A DNA stretch of 64,000 nucleotides from a virus, in the IMG/VR virus record IMGVR_UViG_3300002835_007523, positions 1-64,000 of that record; one strand, written 5' to 3'. Below the pieces are notes generated by a model, which had not been told where the DNA came from, made no database searches, and saw nothing but the letters and a program-made list of their open reading frames with translations. Positions 43,770 to 52,871 of the stretch are shown in pieces. The position numbers and the translations under genes are program-made. How positions within the stretch are numbered: position 1 is the first letter of the stretch; every line of letters begins with the position of its first letter.

Positions 43770-43917
43770 AATAAGTTATGAGATCTTGGTAGAAGCCATA
43801 GATCTTTTATCTCAGTTCTATCCTGGATGGACACTAACAGAGTTAATGAATTTAAGCGTAAGAGAAAGAGTCAACTGGCTTAACAAAGCCTCGAGCAGAC
43901 CAAGAATGGTTAAGTAA
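43750..43917 (+). CDS. Putative frameshift extension of tail chaperone
   Basis: Open frame in +1 relative to the gp26-like gene, starting after a TAG at 43747-43749 and ending at TAA 43915-43917, two bases before the tape measure ATG. The product (NEISYEILVEAIDLLSQFYP, then GWTLTELMNLSVRERVNWL) resembles the small DUF6760-type proteins of contractile tails. It has no ATG or GTG start with a ribosome site; TTG 43786 is the only candidate. In the window TTG-TTT-CAG-GAA-TGA, a P-site tRNA-Phe slip from TTT to TTC would read into it, giving a fusion of about 324 residues. Frameshifted chaperone pairs at this place are known in many tailed phages. Confidence 0.6.
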   Translation, partial: RICFRNEISYEILVEAIDLLSQFYPGWTLTELMNLSVRERVNWLNKASSRPRMVK

Positions 43918-43919
43918 AC

Positions 43920-46901
43920 ATGGCAACTCAGCAGATCTTTTCAGCTAGTGATGATGAGAATCCCTTTTCATCACAAAGTGTTGATAAGTTCTTTAAGTCC
44001 ATGGAAAAAGGACTGCAGCAGGACTTAAAACTTATTAAAGAATTCCGTAAAGTAACGGAAGATATTAAGAAAAACATGCAAGAAGCCCTCAAAGCTGGGG
44101 GCGGATCTAGCGCCGGATCAGGAAAAGTTGGTCTTGGTGCTATGCCAAATAAGGCAGTTGTTGGTGGTTTACTAGCCGCTGGAGCTGCCTATGGCGGAAC
44201 AAAAATGTTTATGGGAATGGCGCCCAATACAATGGCCGCTGTTACCCAAAGAATGTCTGCTGACACCGTTGCTGGCATCAGTGGACTAAATGCACGTCAA
44301 GTAATACTTCGTTCAAATGCTAGAGTAGGTAACGGCGCAACAAGCGCTATGGGCCCAACTATGGCTCAAATGAACATGTTGTACGGTGGTGGATACACTG
44401 CAACTAGCCTAAGCTCTAGAAACGTAATGTCCCAACTAGGCGGACTAAGCGCAATAACTGGCGGAACAAATGAGCAGATGGCTCAAGGCATGGCGGGCAT
44501 TAATGCTATGCGTTTCTTACGTATTGGTGTGCAAGCTCGTGACTCTAAGGGAAATCTACGTCCGCCAAACCAATTAATTAATGAAACTTATCGTTTCTTG
44601 TACGGTGGACGAAAAATAACCCCAGAGCAAGCAGCTATGGTTTTAAACCCAGGATCAAAGGGATATCAGACGATATCAATGATCGCTGGTGGTGATTCTA
44701 ATCTTATGTCTATTTTGCAGATGGGTATTATTGCTCGTGCCAAAAAAGACTCACCATTAAGTAAAAAAGATTTAGGAAATGCTCAAAGATCATTAGATGT
44801 AATGGGTGTAGGAAAAGAAAGTCCAATACGAAAACTCTTTAACTATAACACCAGTGAAGCTAGGAAACTACAGGCAACAGAAAAAGGATTAGTTGGCGGA
44901 TATAACACAGCACTTAGCGCAACCACTGCTGTAAACAATGGTTTTAGTAGTTTAGCAGAAGCAACTGATGGGTTGACTCAAGCATTTATGGGACTAAAAG
45001 GATTTTTACAAACCCTTCCTGGAGCGGGAAATACCGGTGCAACACTAGCGGGTATGGGAAGCTCGATAATGGGTATGGGATCAGCAGCCCTTCAATTTGG
45101 AATGCTTCGTATGATGATGGGTAAAAGCGCAGTGCCCGCTGCACTTACTGCAGGAGCCAGCCGGTTAGCCGCTGGAGCCGGACTTAGTGCTGTTGGTGCT
45201 GGAGCAACTGGCGCAATGTTTAGCAAAGGATCACTGTTAAAAAGAGGTGGTAGAGCTGCATTAGCTGCTGGTGCGTATTATGGGATGGAAAAACTTCAAG
45301 GATTTTTAAATAAAGCTAATGTACCTAGCTGGCTTCGTAGAGGTGGAAACGTAGCTTTTGATGCTCTACAAGGAGGAGTAACTGGAGGAATTGCTGCAGG
45401 ACCTTACGGTGCTTTAGCGGGCTCAGTTGTAGGCACAGGCGCTGGAGTAGTCAATCCTTATGGTCAAGGTGGAGGAGACTGCGCTCACGGAAATATAGGC
45501 TCCCATAACTGTGGAGGAATGGGTGGTGGACAAGACAACATGGTCTTGCAAATGCCAGTTCCTCCAGGAACACGAGTAACTTCAGGTTTTGGTCCAAGAG
45601 ACAATTCAAAAAACCCACAGATATCTAGAAACCACACAGGTATTGACTACGCGGTAAAGGTAGGTACGCCAATTGTTGCCGCCGGAGCTGGCGTAGTAAC
45701 TGAAACCGGATTGCACAGACAATACGGAAACTATGTGATTATTAGACACGGATCAAGATCTACTCTTTATGCTCACTTAAGTAAAATCTTAGTTAATAAG
45801 GGCGAAAAAGTTGTTGCTGGACAGCAGATTGCACTATCTGGAGGTAAGAAGGGTGCTCAAGGAGCAGGAACCTCTACAGGTCCACACCTTCACTTTGAGG
45901 TAAGAGCAAATGGTGGAGTTGGAGCTCAAGGAAGAAAAGATCCTCAAGGACTATTTGGAAAAGCATTTAGCTTTATAAAGGGCAAAGTAACCTCAGGACT
46001 TAACTTCTTAAAAAGAACTTCTAACAGGCTTTTTGGAACAAATTTTGCGTACTCTGATGCTGGAGATGACAAGTTTAACTTTAATGCAAGAAAGCACGAT
46101 ATAACAAAGAAAACGCTAGGTCAATATAACAGTGCTAGCGTCTCAGATATTATTGCTGGATTAAACTTTAGTCCTACGAGCTATTCAGAGCTATCTAAGC
46201 ATATAAATCCAAACGACCCCAAATTTGGAAAGATATTAAACCAAAACTATGACGAGGGTCATGGAAACGAAAAAGGCATTTATGGAGGAAGCCGACAGGC
46301 TCTCATGCAGGCCCTACATGCACAGGGGTTTAGAGGTAAATCCCTAAGAACCGCTTTTGCAGTTGCTCTTGCTGAATCCGGAGGAAGGCCATCAGCTATA
46401 GGAGACGTAGATCTACAAGATAAGAAGTGGGGCCCAAGCTACGGAATCTTCCAGATTAGATCTTTAAAGAATTGGCAAAATCATGATGGAAAAGGCTCAT
46501 CTGATCCATGGAGAAATGCTAAAAAGCTTAGAGACCCTAAATTTAACATAGAAGCTGCCTGGGTAAAAAGCAGCAAGGGTAAAAAGTGGGAGGCTTGGTC
46601 TGCTTACAATAATGGGGCGTTTACTAAATTCTTAGATGATGCCGATAGAGTTGCCACTAAAGCAGGAATTGGTGGCGGTCCAGAAACAGCTGGCGGATTT
46701 AACATGGCTCATGTGGCACCAACAGAGACTAGTCACAGCCCTGGAGCTAGAAGCGTATCTTCAAACTCAAATGTAAACATAAAGGTAAATATGCAGGTAA
46801 CTCTTGCCAATTCTGGGCCAGGTGAAGCTCAGAGGCTTTTGCGTACCTTTAAAGAGGGTATTGAAAAGGAACTAGAGATTAAAGGAATTGGTGGATACTA
46901 A
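43920..46901 (+). CDS. Tape measure protein with M23 and lysozyme domains
   Basis: 993 residues. The first 500 residues are Ala/Gly/Met-rich and partly hydrophobic, as in tail rulers. Then an M23 peptidase: HTGIDYAVKVGTPIV (about 572) and GPHLHFEVRA (about 655), carrying the zinc ligands. The C-terminal lysozyme-like domain has its Glu in AVALAESGGRP (about 818) and GPSYGIFQIRS, like the secreted enzyme at 11166-11729. During injection the two domains should open peptidoglycan for the tail tip. Length implies a tail of roughly 150 nm at about 1.5 angstrom per residue. Confidence 0.93.
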   Translation: MATQQIFSASDDENPFSSQSVDKFFKSMEKGLQQDLKLIKEFRKVTEDIKKNMQEALKAGGGSSAGSGKVGLGAMPNKAVVGGLLAAGAAYGGTKMFMGMAPNTMAAVTQRMSADTVAGISGLNARQVILRSNARVGNGATSAMGPTMAQMNMLYGGGYTATSLSSRNVMSQLGGLSAITGGTNEQMAQGMAGINAMRFLRIGVQARDSKGNLRPPNQLINETYRFLYGGRKITPEQAAMVLNPGSKGYQTISMIAGGDSNLMSILQMGIIARAKKDSPLSKKDLGNAQRSLDVMGVGKESPIRKLFNYNTSEARKLQATEKGLVGGYNTALSATTAVNNGFSSLAEATDGLTQAFMGLKGFLQTLPGAGNTGATLAGMGSSIMGMGSAALQFGMLRMMMGKSAVPAALTAGASRLAAGAGLSAVGAGATGAMFSKGSLLKRGGRAALAAGAYYGMEKLQGFLNKANVPSWLRRGGNVAFDALQGGVTGGIAAGPYGALAGSVVGTGAGVVNPYGQGGGDCAHGNIGSHNCGGMGGGQDNMVLQMPVPPGTRVTSGFGPRDNSKNPQISRNHTGIDYAVKVGTPIVAAGAGVVTETGLHRQYGNYVIIRHGSRSTLYAHLSKILVNKGEKVVAGQQIALSGGKKGAQGAGTSTGPHLHFEVRANGGVGAQGRKDPQGLFGKAFSFIKGKVTSGLNFLKRTSNRLFGTNFAYSDAGDDKFNFNARKHDITKKTLGQYNSASVSDIIAGLNFSPTSYSELSKHINPNDPKFGKILNQNYDEGHGNEKGIYGGSRQALMQALHAQGFRGKSLRTAFAVALAESGGRPSAIGDVDLQDKKWGPSYGIFQIRSLKNWQNHDGKGSSDPWRNAKKLRDPKFNIEAAWVKSSKGKKWEAWSAYNNGAFTKFLDDADRVATKAGIGGGPETAGGFNMAHVAPTETSHSPGARSVSSNSNVNIKVNMQVTLANSGPGEAQRLLRTFKEGIEKELEIKGIGGY

Positions 46902-48604
46902 TGGCTGCTCCGCTACCCGTATATTACACAATTAAAGCTTACGAAAAGATTGTAGAAAACTTAAACCCAACCGCAGAAGACCAGCAAGGATCTCAAGGTG
47001 GTTGGATTGAGATTACTACAGATAGCAAGCTAGTTAACTATAAGCATCCAGTCAAGTATGTTTTGCAGTTCTTTTTGCAGAGCGATATACTCGGCCTTAA
47101 TCCACTAGAGGATAGCCAAGGCGTTAATATTGCTGGTGGTGATGGAACAGTTTTTAAGCAATGGGTAGACGATAATGCTGACAAACTAAAAGTTAAGGGT
47201 TGGAACACATATCAAGACAATAGGTTTGAGCTTATTGTTACAGCTAAAGTAAAAAGTGCTTCAGGTACCCCTAAGTTTAAAGCACAGACTGTTCCAAACT
47301 CAAACGTAAACTCTAGCCCTAATTATTATACCGTAAATATAAAAGCAGGAAAAAAGATTCCTTCAGTTAAGTTTACCGAGGCACAATCAGAGCCAAATAA
47401 ACCAAATGAAGTAAAAAATGACGTGACTGAACAAGGTCAGGGATACACCCAGTGGAATGAGTGTAAAAAAGAATGGGTAGTAGTTACCTATGCTCAGACC
47501 ACTAAAAATAACGTATTTGGATATGACGTATATTTAATAAAAAGAGACGTAAATGGCACACAGCTAAGTAGACAGCTATTAGGATTTGAGCCATCTACTG
47601 CTACTAAACGACCTTATTCTGATATTGGAAGAAAAGCTCTTCAAGAAGCATATCAGTGCGTAAAGGCTTCAGAAGACGCCCCAAATGTTCCGACACCCTC
47701 TGTTACGGTGCAGGAGTACCCACAAGACGAAAGAATAAACCCACCTAACCATAGAATTACTCGAGATGTCTCTTTATCTCAAAAACTTTATTATTCTTTG
47801 TCTGAGGCTAAGCGACGAGGATCTAAGACAAATCCTGGACTTTATTTTGCTAACTCTACGGAAGAGGCTAGACAACGAGCTGAACAGCGTTACTTAGACT
47901 CAACAGCTAGAGGACGTCTTGGAACTATATTTCAGGATAAAGATAGTGCTATAGCCCTAAACACCAACAATGACGATAAAAAGCCTTGGGGTTTTAGATT
48001 TATATATAACCCCCAAACTATTGAGTATTCTACCGGTGCAGATATGTCTGTAGACTGGATGCTAAGCTCTAAAGATCCTGCAAACTATATTGGTGGAAAT
48101 ACCGTTGTTAACTTTATGCTGTATTTAAACAGAATTGCAGACATGACTGAACTACGTCATTTAAAGTCTAATCCAACCGATTACATTAATGGATACCCCA
48201 GAAAACTTACCGCAGAATCAGTTGCCGGACTACTAAACAGAGGCACGGAGTACGACATAGAGTTCTTATACCGGGTATTGAATGGAAGCCCAAGACCAAG
48301 CATAAATGGTCTTCTTACCTATACAGTAAACGGCAAACCAGCTGTAACTTCAGATTTTGGATATATAACTGGAACCCCTGTGTGGATAAGATTTCACGAA
48401 AACCTTAGGTATAAAGGCTCTATAAACAGTATTTCTGTAAATCACCTAATTTTTAATGAAGAAATGGTGCCTATGTTTTCAACAATGTCTGTATCGTTTA
48501 CTCGTTACCCAATTACCGGAGAAACAGACCCTGCAGTCATTGCAGCCTACTCAGAAAAGATTGCTAAAGACCTTAAAGCTGGAGAGGAGCCACCTAGAAC
48601 ATAA
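46901..48604 (+). CDS. Baseplate/tail tube junction protein
   Basis: 567 residues. Beta-rich N-terminus, a Pro-linker at about 265-290 (NVPTPSVTVQEYPQDER), and a C-terminal domain (about 350-550) with PWGFRFIYNPQTIEYSTGAD and VWIRFHENLRYKGSI that looks like the CIS tail-tube-initiator proteins which carry LysM partners. It overlaps the tape measure stop and the LysM gene, so it belongs to the baseplate core. Confidence 0.78.
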   Translation: MAAPLPVYYTIKAYEKIVENLNPTAEDQQGSQGGWIEITTDSKLVNYKHPVKYVLQFFLQSDILGLNPLEDSQGVNIAGGDGTVFKQWVDDNADKLKVKGWNTYQDNRFELIVTAKVKSASGTPKFKAQTVPNSNVNSSPNYYTVNIKAGKKIPSVKFTEAQSEPNKPNEVKNDVTEQGQGYTQWNECKKEWVVVTYAQTTKNNVFGYDVYLIKRDVNGTQLSRQLLGFEPSTATKRPYSDIGRKALQEAYQCVKASEDAPNVPTPSVTVQEYPQDERINPPNHRITRDVSLSQKLYYSLSEAKRRGSKTNPGLYFANSTEEARQRAEQRYLDSTARGRLGTIFQDKDSAIALNTNNDDKKPWGFRFIYNPQTIEYSTGADMSVDWMLSSKDPANYIGGNTVVNFMLYLNRIADMTELRHLKSNPTDYINGYPRKLTAESVAGLLNRGTEYDIEFLYRVLNGSPRPSINGLLTYTVNGKPAVTSDFGYITGTPVWIRFHENLRYKGSINSISVNHLIFNEEMVPMFSTMSVSFTRYPITGETDPAVIAAYSEKIAKDLKAGEEPPRT

Positions 48605-48894
48605 TGCCTAACATAAATAGACTATCTAGATATTATGATGGAAAACTTGCCCAGATCTATAACTCAAAAACCAAGCAATATGACATTGCTGTTTTTAAAG
48701 CAGAATCTGATGAAGTTACCTCTTCTTACATAAACTATACCTGGAAGTATGGAGATTCTCTTGCTGCCTTGTCCGATAAATATTTAGGTATTCCGGGATA
48801 CTGGTGGAAGATTATGGAAATAAATCCAGAAATAACAGACCCCTTCTCAATAGAGCCAGGAACAGTTATAAGGGTGCCGTATGTCACAAGATGA
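48604..48894 (+). CDS. LysM-like/gp53-like baseplate protein
   Basis: 96 residues. YTWKYGDSLAALSDKYLG, then WWKIMEINPEITDPFSIEPG and a TVIRVPYV end: the LysM-type fold used by T4 gp53 and related small baseplate proteins. Located between the tube initiator and hub genes, overlapping both. Confidence 0.86.
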   Translation: MPNINRLSRYYDGKLAQIYNSKTKQYDIAVFKAESDEVTSSYINYTWKYGDSLAALSDKYLGIPGYWWKIMEINPEITDPFSIEPGTVIRVPYVTR

Positions 48895-49732
48895 TCGTAA
48901 TAACTTTACCTTTACTCAAAACTATACCTGGGAGTCAACTGCTCGTTGGTCTGATTATAAGGCGTACTTTCCATCTACACCAAAGCACGAAATGATATTA
49001 ATGGGTGCTGAGCTTTATCAAGTTGTTGAGGCCCACGATGTGCTTGTCCTAACCTTTAAAGGTAAGCCAGAGAGTGATTTGACTAACTTTGTTTCTGGAG
49101 ATCCCGTGGTATTTAGCTATTCTAGTGGAGCTAATAAAAGCAAGTTTAATGGGTACATTTATAAAATACGTCCGGTAACTGATATGAAAACCCACATGGT
49201 ACGTATCATATGTGTGTCTGCATCCTACGTGCTAAAGAATGGTGCTCAAAAGATTTTTAAGAATGTTACAGCAGATCAGGTCGTTTCTAAGGTGTGCGCT
49301 CGCCACGGCTTAGCTACGGTCACTCAAAGACACCCTAGATTAAGAGATAACGTCTCACAATCTGGAGAAACAGACTGGCAGCTGCTACAAAGACTAGCTA
49401 GACAAACAGGGTTTGCATTAAAGTGTGAAAATACTACTGTATTTTTTGTAAGCAAGTCTAAGATATATAATGCCAAGAAAAAGGGTGCTCCCTACTTTAA
49501 GTATGTAGACGGTAAAAACCAAAAACAAAGAACTACTGGAACTTGTCTATATTTTGAGCCAGTTGTTTCAGATGAGGTTTTAGAGCTCGGCACAAGAGTT
49601 GATAGAATTATTACAGGCATAAGCAGCACTACTGGTGAAGTAATATCTGCTACTCACTCACTAAAGGACTTTACTAAACCTGAACTTGGTGTAGTAACTG
49701 TGCCGGATGAGGATTACCTAAATGACATCTAA
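48881..49732 (+). CDS. Baseplate hub protein, gp27/VgrG-like, first part
   Basis: 283 residues. Beta-barrel elements and GETDWQLLQRLARQTGFALK with C-E-N-T-T-V-F-F-V are hallmarks of the second hub barrel in gpD/VgrG/gp27 proteins. The chain stops after about 280 residues, and the missing end is encoded in the next gene, which overlaps by 11 bases. The hub forms the trimeric ring under the tube. Overlaps the LysM gene by 14 bases. Confidence 0.85.
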   Translation: MSQDDRNNFTFTQNYTWESTARWSDYKAYFPSTPKHEMILMGAELYQVVEAHDVLVLTFKGKPESDLTNFVSGDPVVFSYSSGANKSKFNGYIYKIRPVTDMKTHMVRIICVSASYVLKNGAQKIFKNVTADQVVSKVCARHGLATVTQRHPRLRDNVSQSGETDWQLLQRLARQTGFALKCENTTVFFVSKSKIYNAKKKGAPYFKYVDGKNQKQRTTGTCLYFEPVVSDEVLELGTRVDRIITGISSTTGEVISATHSLKDFTKPELGVVTVPDEDYLNDI

Positions 49733-50318
49733 GTTTTCTAAACAAAAAGCAAAAGCTAAGTGGAAGTCCTATAACCCTTATGAGGTAGCCGATAGCCTTA
49801 CCGACTCTAAGCTCATTGCTTCAGACATTTCGGATGCTCGTAGATATGCACACCGTGCAAAGGCTACAATAGTTGGAGACTCTAGAGTTAAACCATATGA
49901 ACCCATTTATTTAGATGGGCTACCTAACGGCATGTCTGGATACTGGACAGTCCTATCTGTAAAGCATATCTTTGGATCAGAGCTTGCTAGATACATGATT
50001 GAGGTGGAACTGGGGACCGATGTTTTAGGTGAAACGGACCCTAACGCATATAAACAGCAGCAATATCGAGACGTAAACAGTGAGATATCAAAGCAGGCGA
50101 TACGTACATCTGACTCTAGATTAGTTGATTATTCTTTGTCCGTAAACTCTTCAGCTTTAACAACCCCCAAGGTTTCTTCTCCCGCTATTTCAACCCCGGC
50201 AAGAGCCTTATCTCCTGACCCAACATCTCCAGATCTGTATCAAACAGCTGTGCCAGATTTTTCATCTATATCTCGTACAACTACTTGGGTTGCAAATAGC
50301 TCTAGGACAGTACTATGA
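49722..50318 (+). CDS. Baseplate hub protein, second part
   Basis: 198 residues. YAHRAKATIVGDSRVKPYEP with YLDGLPNGMSGYWTVLSVKH and RYMIEVELGTD form the end of gp27/VgrG-like hubs, the barrel that lies after the section found in the previous gene. The last 60 residues are a Ser/Thr/Pro tail. Start ATG 49722 lies within the first part's frame shift of register. Either a genuine two-gene hub or a split by mutation; the tidy overlap and clean ATG favour two genes. Confidence 0.75.
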   Translation: MTSKFSKQKAKAKWKSYNPYEVADSLTDSKLIASDISDARRYAHRAKATIVGDSRVKPYEPIYLDGLPNGMSGYWTVLSVKHIFGSELARYMIEVELGTDVLGETDPNAYKQQQYRDVNSEISKQAIRTSDSRLVDYSLSVNSSALTTPKVSSPAISTPARALSPDPTSPDLYQTAVPDFSSISRTTTWVANSSRTVL

Positions 50319-50932
50319 GCACAAGTTCATTTTTAGACTATGGGATGGACCCTCAAGGTCGTCACAGGTTTTATGGCATATACGAGGGCAAAGTGGTATC
50401 TGTTAATGATCCCCTAAAAAGAAACAGAATACAGGTAAAGGTGTTTCAAACTACGGGGCAGGAGACTACCGCTTGGGCAAGAGCTTGCCTTCCAATAACT
50501 GATTCATCATACCATCCAGATCATGCTCCCCACACTGCAGCTCAAATAGCCGCTATGCTGACAACTACCCCCGTATCGGTTACCGACTCCAGAGGGGATA
50601 CGGAGACTGTACCGGCCCTAACTATTGTTCCAAAATCTCCAGGAAATCAACAGCTTAATCATCAACACGTGGTTACTAAGAAAAAGACAAAGATTAAAGG
50701 CAAAAGCATATTTGTAGATAATGCGCCCACATCTACGACAGACTCAAAAGAAAATAGTCTTTATACTACAGCTAGTGGATTAAGTGCCCCAGGAACAACC
50801 ACTACAGACACCTCTATAAAGGCTCCAGAGCATACCTTTCATAGAAGCGTCCCTGTAGTAGGCCAAATGGTTTGGGTTATGTTTGTTGCGGGAGATCCAG
50901 AATATCCGGTATGGGTTGGAGTACAGCAATGA
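50315..50932 (+). CDS. Gp5-like OB-fold baseplate spike protein
   Basis: 205 residues. An N-terminal OB-fold (GIYEGKVVSVNDPLKRNRIQV, then AWARACLP) and its closing strands (VPVVGQMVWVMFVAGDPEYP) are separated by a 110-residue, Thr/Ser-rich insertion with HQHVVTKKKTKIKGK. OB domains of gp5/VgrG sit on the hub and carry the spike. No lysozyme domain or beta-helical needle is present here, so the spike must be short or encoded elsewhere. ATGA overlap upstream. Confidence 0.84.
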   Translation: MSTSSFLDYGMDPQGRHRFYGIYEGKVVSVNDPLKRNRIQVKVFQTTGQETTAWARACLPITDSSYHPDHAPHTAAQIAAMLTTTPVSVTDSRGDTETVPALTIVPKSPGNQQLNHQHVVTKKKTKIKGKSIFVDNAPTSTTDSKENSLYTTASGLSAPGTTTTDTSIKAPEHTFHRSVPVVGQMVWVMFVAGDPEYPVWVGVQQ

Positions 50933-51321
50933 TATCTATAAGCTATCCCTTTACACTAGACGCCTTTGGTAAAACAGACTCTACATATAGAGAGTCAAAA
51001 ATTTACTTAGATAAATTAGTTACCCTGTTGTCTACCCATATTGGGCAAAGACCTATGCTTCCAGAATATGGAACAGATATAGCAACCGCCTTATTTGAGA
51101 ACGATAATGATTTTGTTGCGGCAGTCCGTGCTGCAATAACTACTGCAGTAGCTAGGTGGATACCGGCTATTACAATTAGCAGTGTTGATATCTCCACCCC
51201 TGATTTTGATGGTTATTCAAGTATTATTTTAGGAATAGAGCTTCCAAACGATACTACAACATCAATCACTGTAAATTCAGCTATTTTTGGAGCTGACGGA
51301 TCCGTTAGCAGATTAGGATAA
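50929..51321 (+). CDS. Baseplate wedge protein, gp25/GPW family
   Basis: 130 residues from ATG 50929 in an ATGA overlap. RPMLPEYGTDIATALFEND is the characteristic segment of gp25-like wedge proteins, and the rest (AVARWIPAITISSVDI) is the same fold's strand pair. It initiates sheath assembly at the baseplate. Confidence 0.92.
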   Translation: MISISYPFTLDAFGKTDSTYRESKIYLDKLVTLLSTHIGQRPMLPEYGTDIATALFENDNDFVAAVRAAITTAVARWIPAITISSVDISTPDFDGYSSIILGIELPNDTTTSITVNSAIFGADGSVSRLG

Positions 51322-51323
51322 AA

Positions 51324-52862
51324 ATGAGCCAAATAGACTATACCTCAAGAGACTTTGAATCTCTAAAACTGGATCTTATAAATCTTGTAAATGTTAGGAC
51401 TGGATATGACTGGGTTGTTGATGACCCGTCTGATTTAGGCTCAGTTCTTCTAGAAGCTGTTGCATATATGGGAGACGTCATGTCTTACTATATAGACCGA
51501 GTCGCAAATGAAACCTCTGTAGAAACAGCAGTAAAACGAGAGACCTTACTTAAATTTGCAGAGCTGTACGGCTATAGGCCTTCTGGTCCTATTCCGGCAC
51601 AGGTAAGCGTTGCTTTTACAAATATAAGCACCGAAACTCTAGACCTACCTATTGGTACGCAGGTTATGGCCCCATTAACCTATGGTCCATTTACCGAAGT
51701 ATTCTTTGAAACAACTCAGGCTGTAGTTCAATTACAGCCCGATCAAACAATCACAGTTACAGCTAGAGAAGGAAAGACGGTAAATACAGATCGTCCAGAC
51801 CTTATTAATCCAGCTACTAATAAACCCCTACCTGTTAACTTGGGAACATCGTCAGGACTAGCCAACCAAGAATTTTACATTTATGAGCCTGGAGTTGTAG
51901 ATAACTCTCTTGTAGTATACGTTGGTCAGGGAGTAGCTTTTGGTTCTTGGAGGTATGTAGATAGCTTAGCTGATTATGGTCCAAACTCACTAATTTTTAC
52001 GACAAGAATTGACGAAGATGGGTCTACTACCGTTGTATTTGGAGATGGAGTTAATGGAGCAATACCTCCAGTCAATCAGTTGATTTCTGCACTGTATAAA
52101 AACAGTTTGGGCATAGCTGGAAACGTAATTGCTAACGCTATAAAAGAAGTGACATTTATTCCTGGAAACGGAAATCCGGAAGCACTCTCATACCTTTCAG
52201 TGTCTAATGCTTCAGCCGCAATTGGAGGGGCAGACGCAGACTCCTTAGAGCAGCTTCGTAAAGGAATTAAGTCAGCAATCATATCAAGAAAAAGAGCAGT
52301 TACTTTAGAAGATTATGAAAAGCTTGCTATGCAGGTCTCTGGAGTAGCTAAGGTAAAAGCAGTTGCTGGAGTCTATAGCTCAGTAACCCTATATGTACAG
52401 TCACCAGATGACGGAAGCACGACTCCTGGAATATATAATGGAAGCACCACTACTGCTTGGAATACGTCAGCTGCAGCAATTTCTGCGTATCTTGAAGATA
52501 AAATTCCAGTTGGAACAACAGTTACAGTTCAAAACCCAACATATGTACCTATCTATCTAACTGTAGCTTTAACCTTGGCAGACCAATATAAGCACTCTGC
52601 TGTAAAACTTGCAGTATCTAAAGCCCTTTTAAATCCAGGTGGCCTATTCCACTACGACAAAAATGAGTTTGGAAGATCCATTCCTAAGTCCTCAGTTATT
52701 GCTACAATTGCGGGTATAGAGGGCGTAGTGTCCGTAGACATAACCAAAATGAATACGGATAATGGGGCTAGCTCAGCATCTATAACTTTAGCTGCTGGTC
52801 AAATACCATACCTGCTTCCAGCCAATCTAGTGTTCCCCACCCCAATCGGTGGAATAGCGTAA
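51324..52862 (+). CDS. Baseplate J-like protein (gp6/gpJ)
   Basis: 512 residues, forms the baseplate wedge ring. It starts IDYTSRDFESLKLDLINLVN, has LLEAVAYMGDVMSYYIDRVA and the long middle barrel with GDGVNGAIPPVNQLISALY, then EDYEKLAMQVSGVAKVKAV; all match baseplate J-like proteins. Directly after gp25-like gene, the usual order. Confidence 0.93.
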   Translation: MSQIDYTSRDFESLKLDLINLVNVRTGYDWVVDDPSDLGSVLLEAVAYMGDVMSYYIDRVANETSVETAVKRETLLKFAELYGYRPSGPIPAQVSVAFTNISTETLDLPIGTQVMAPLTYGPFTEVFFETTQAVVQLQPDQTITVTAREGKTVNTDRPDLINPATNKPLPVNLGTSSGLANQEFYIYEPGVVDNSLVVYVGQGVAFGSWRYVDSLADYGPNSLIFTTRIDEDGSTTVVFGDGVNGAIPPVNQLISALYKNSLGIAGNVIANAIKEVTFIPGNGNPEALSYLSVSNASAAIGGADADSLEQLRKGIKSAIISRKRAVTLEDYEKLAMQVSGVAKVKAVAGVYSSVTLYVQSPDDGSTTPGIYNGSTTTAWNTSAAAISAYLEDKIPVGTTVTVQNPTYVPIYLTVALTLADQYKHSAVKLAVSKALLNPGGLFHYDKNEFGRSIPKSSVIATIAGIEGVVSVDITKMNTDNGASSASITLAAGQIPYLLPANLVFPTPIGGIA

Positions 52863-52871
52863 GGATAAAAA

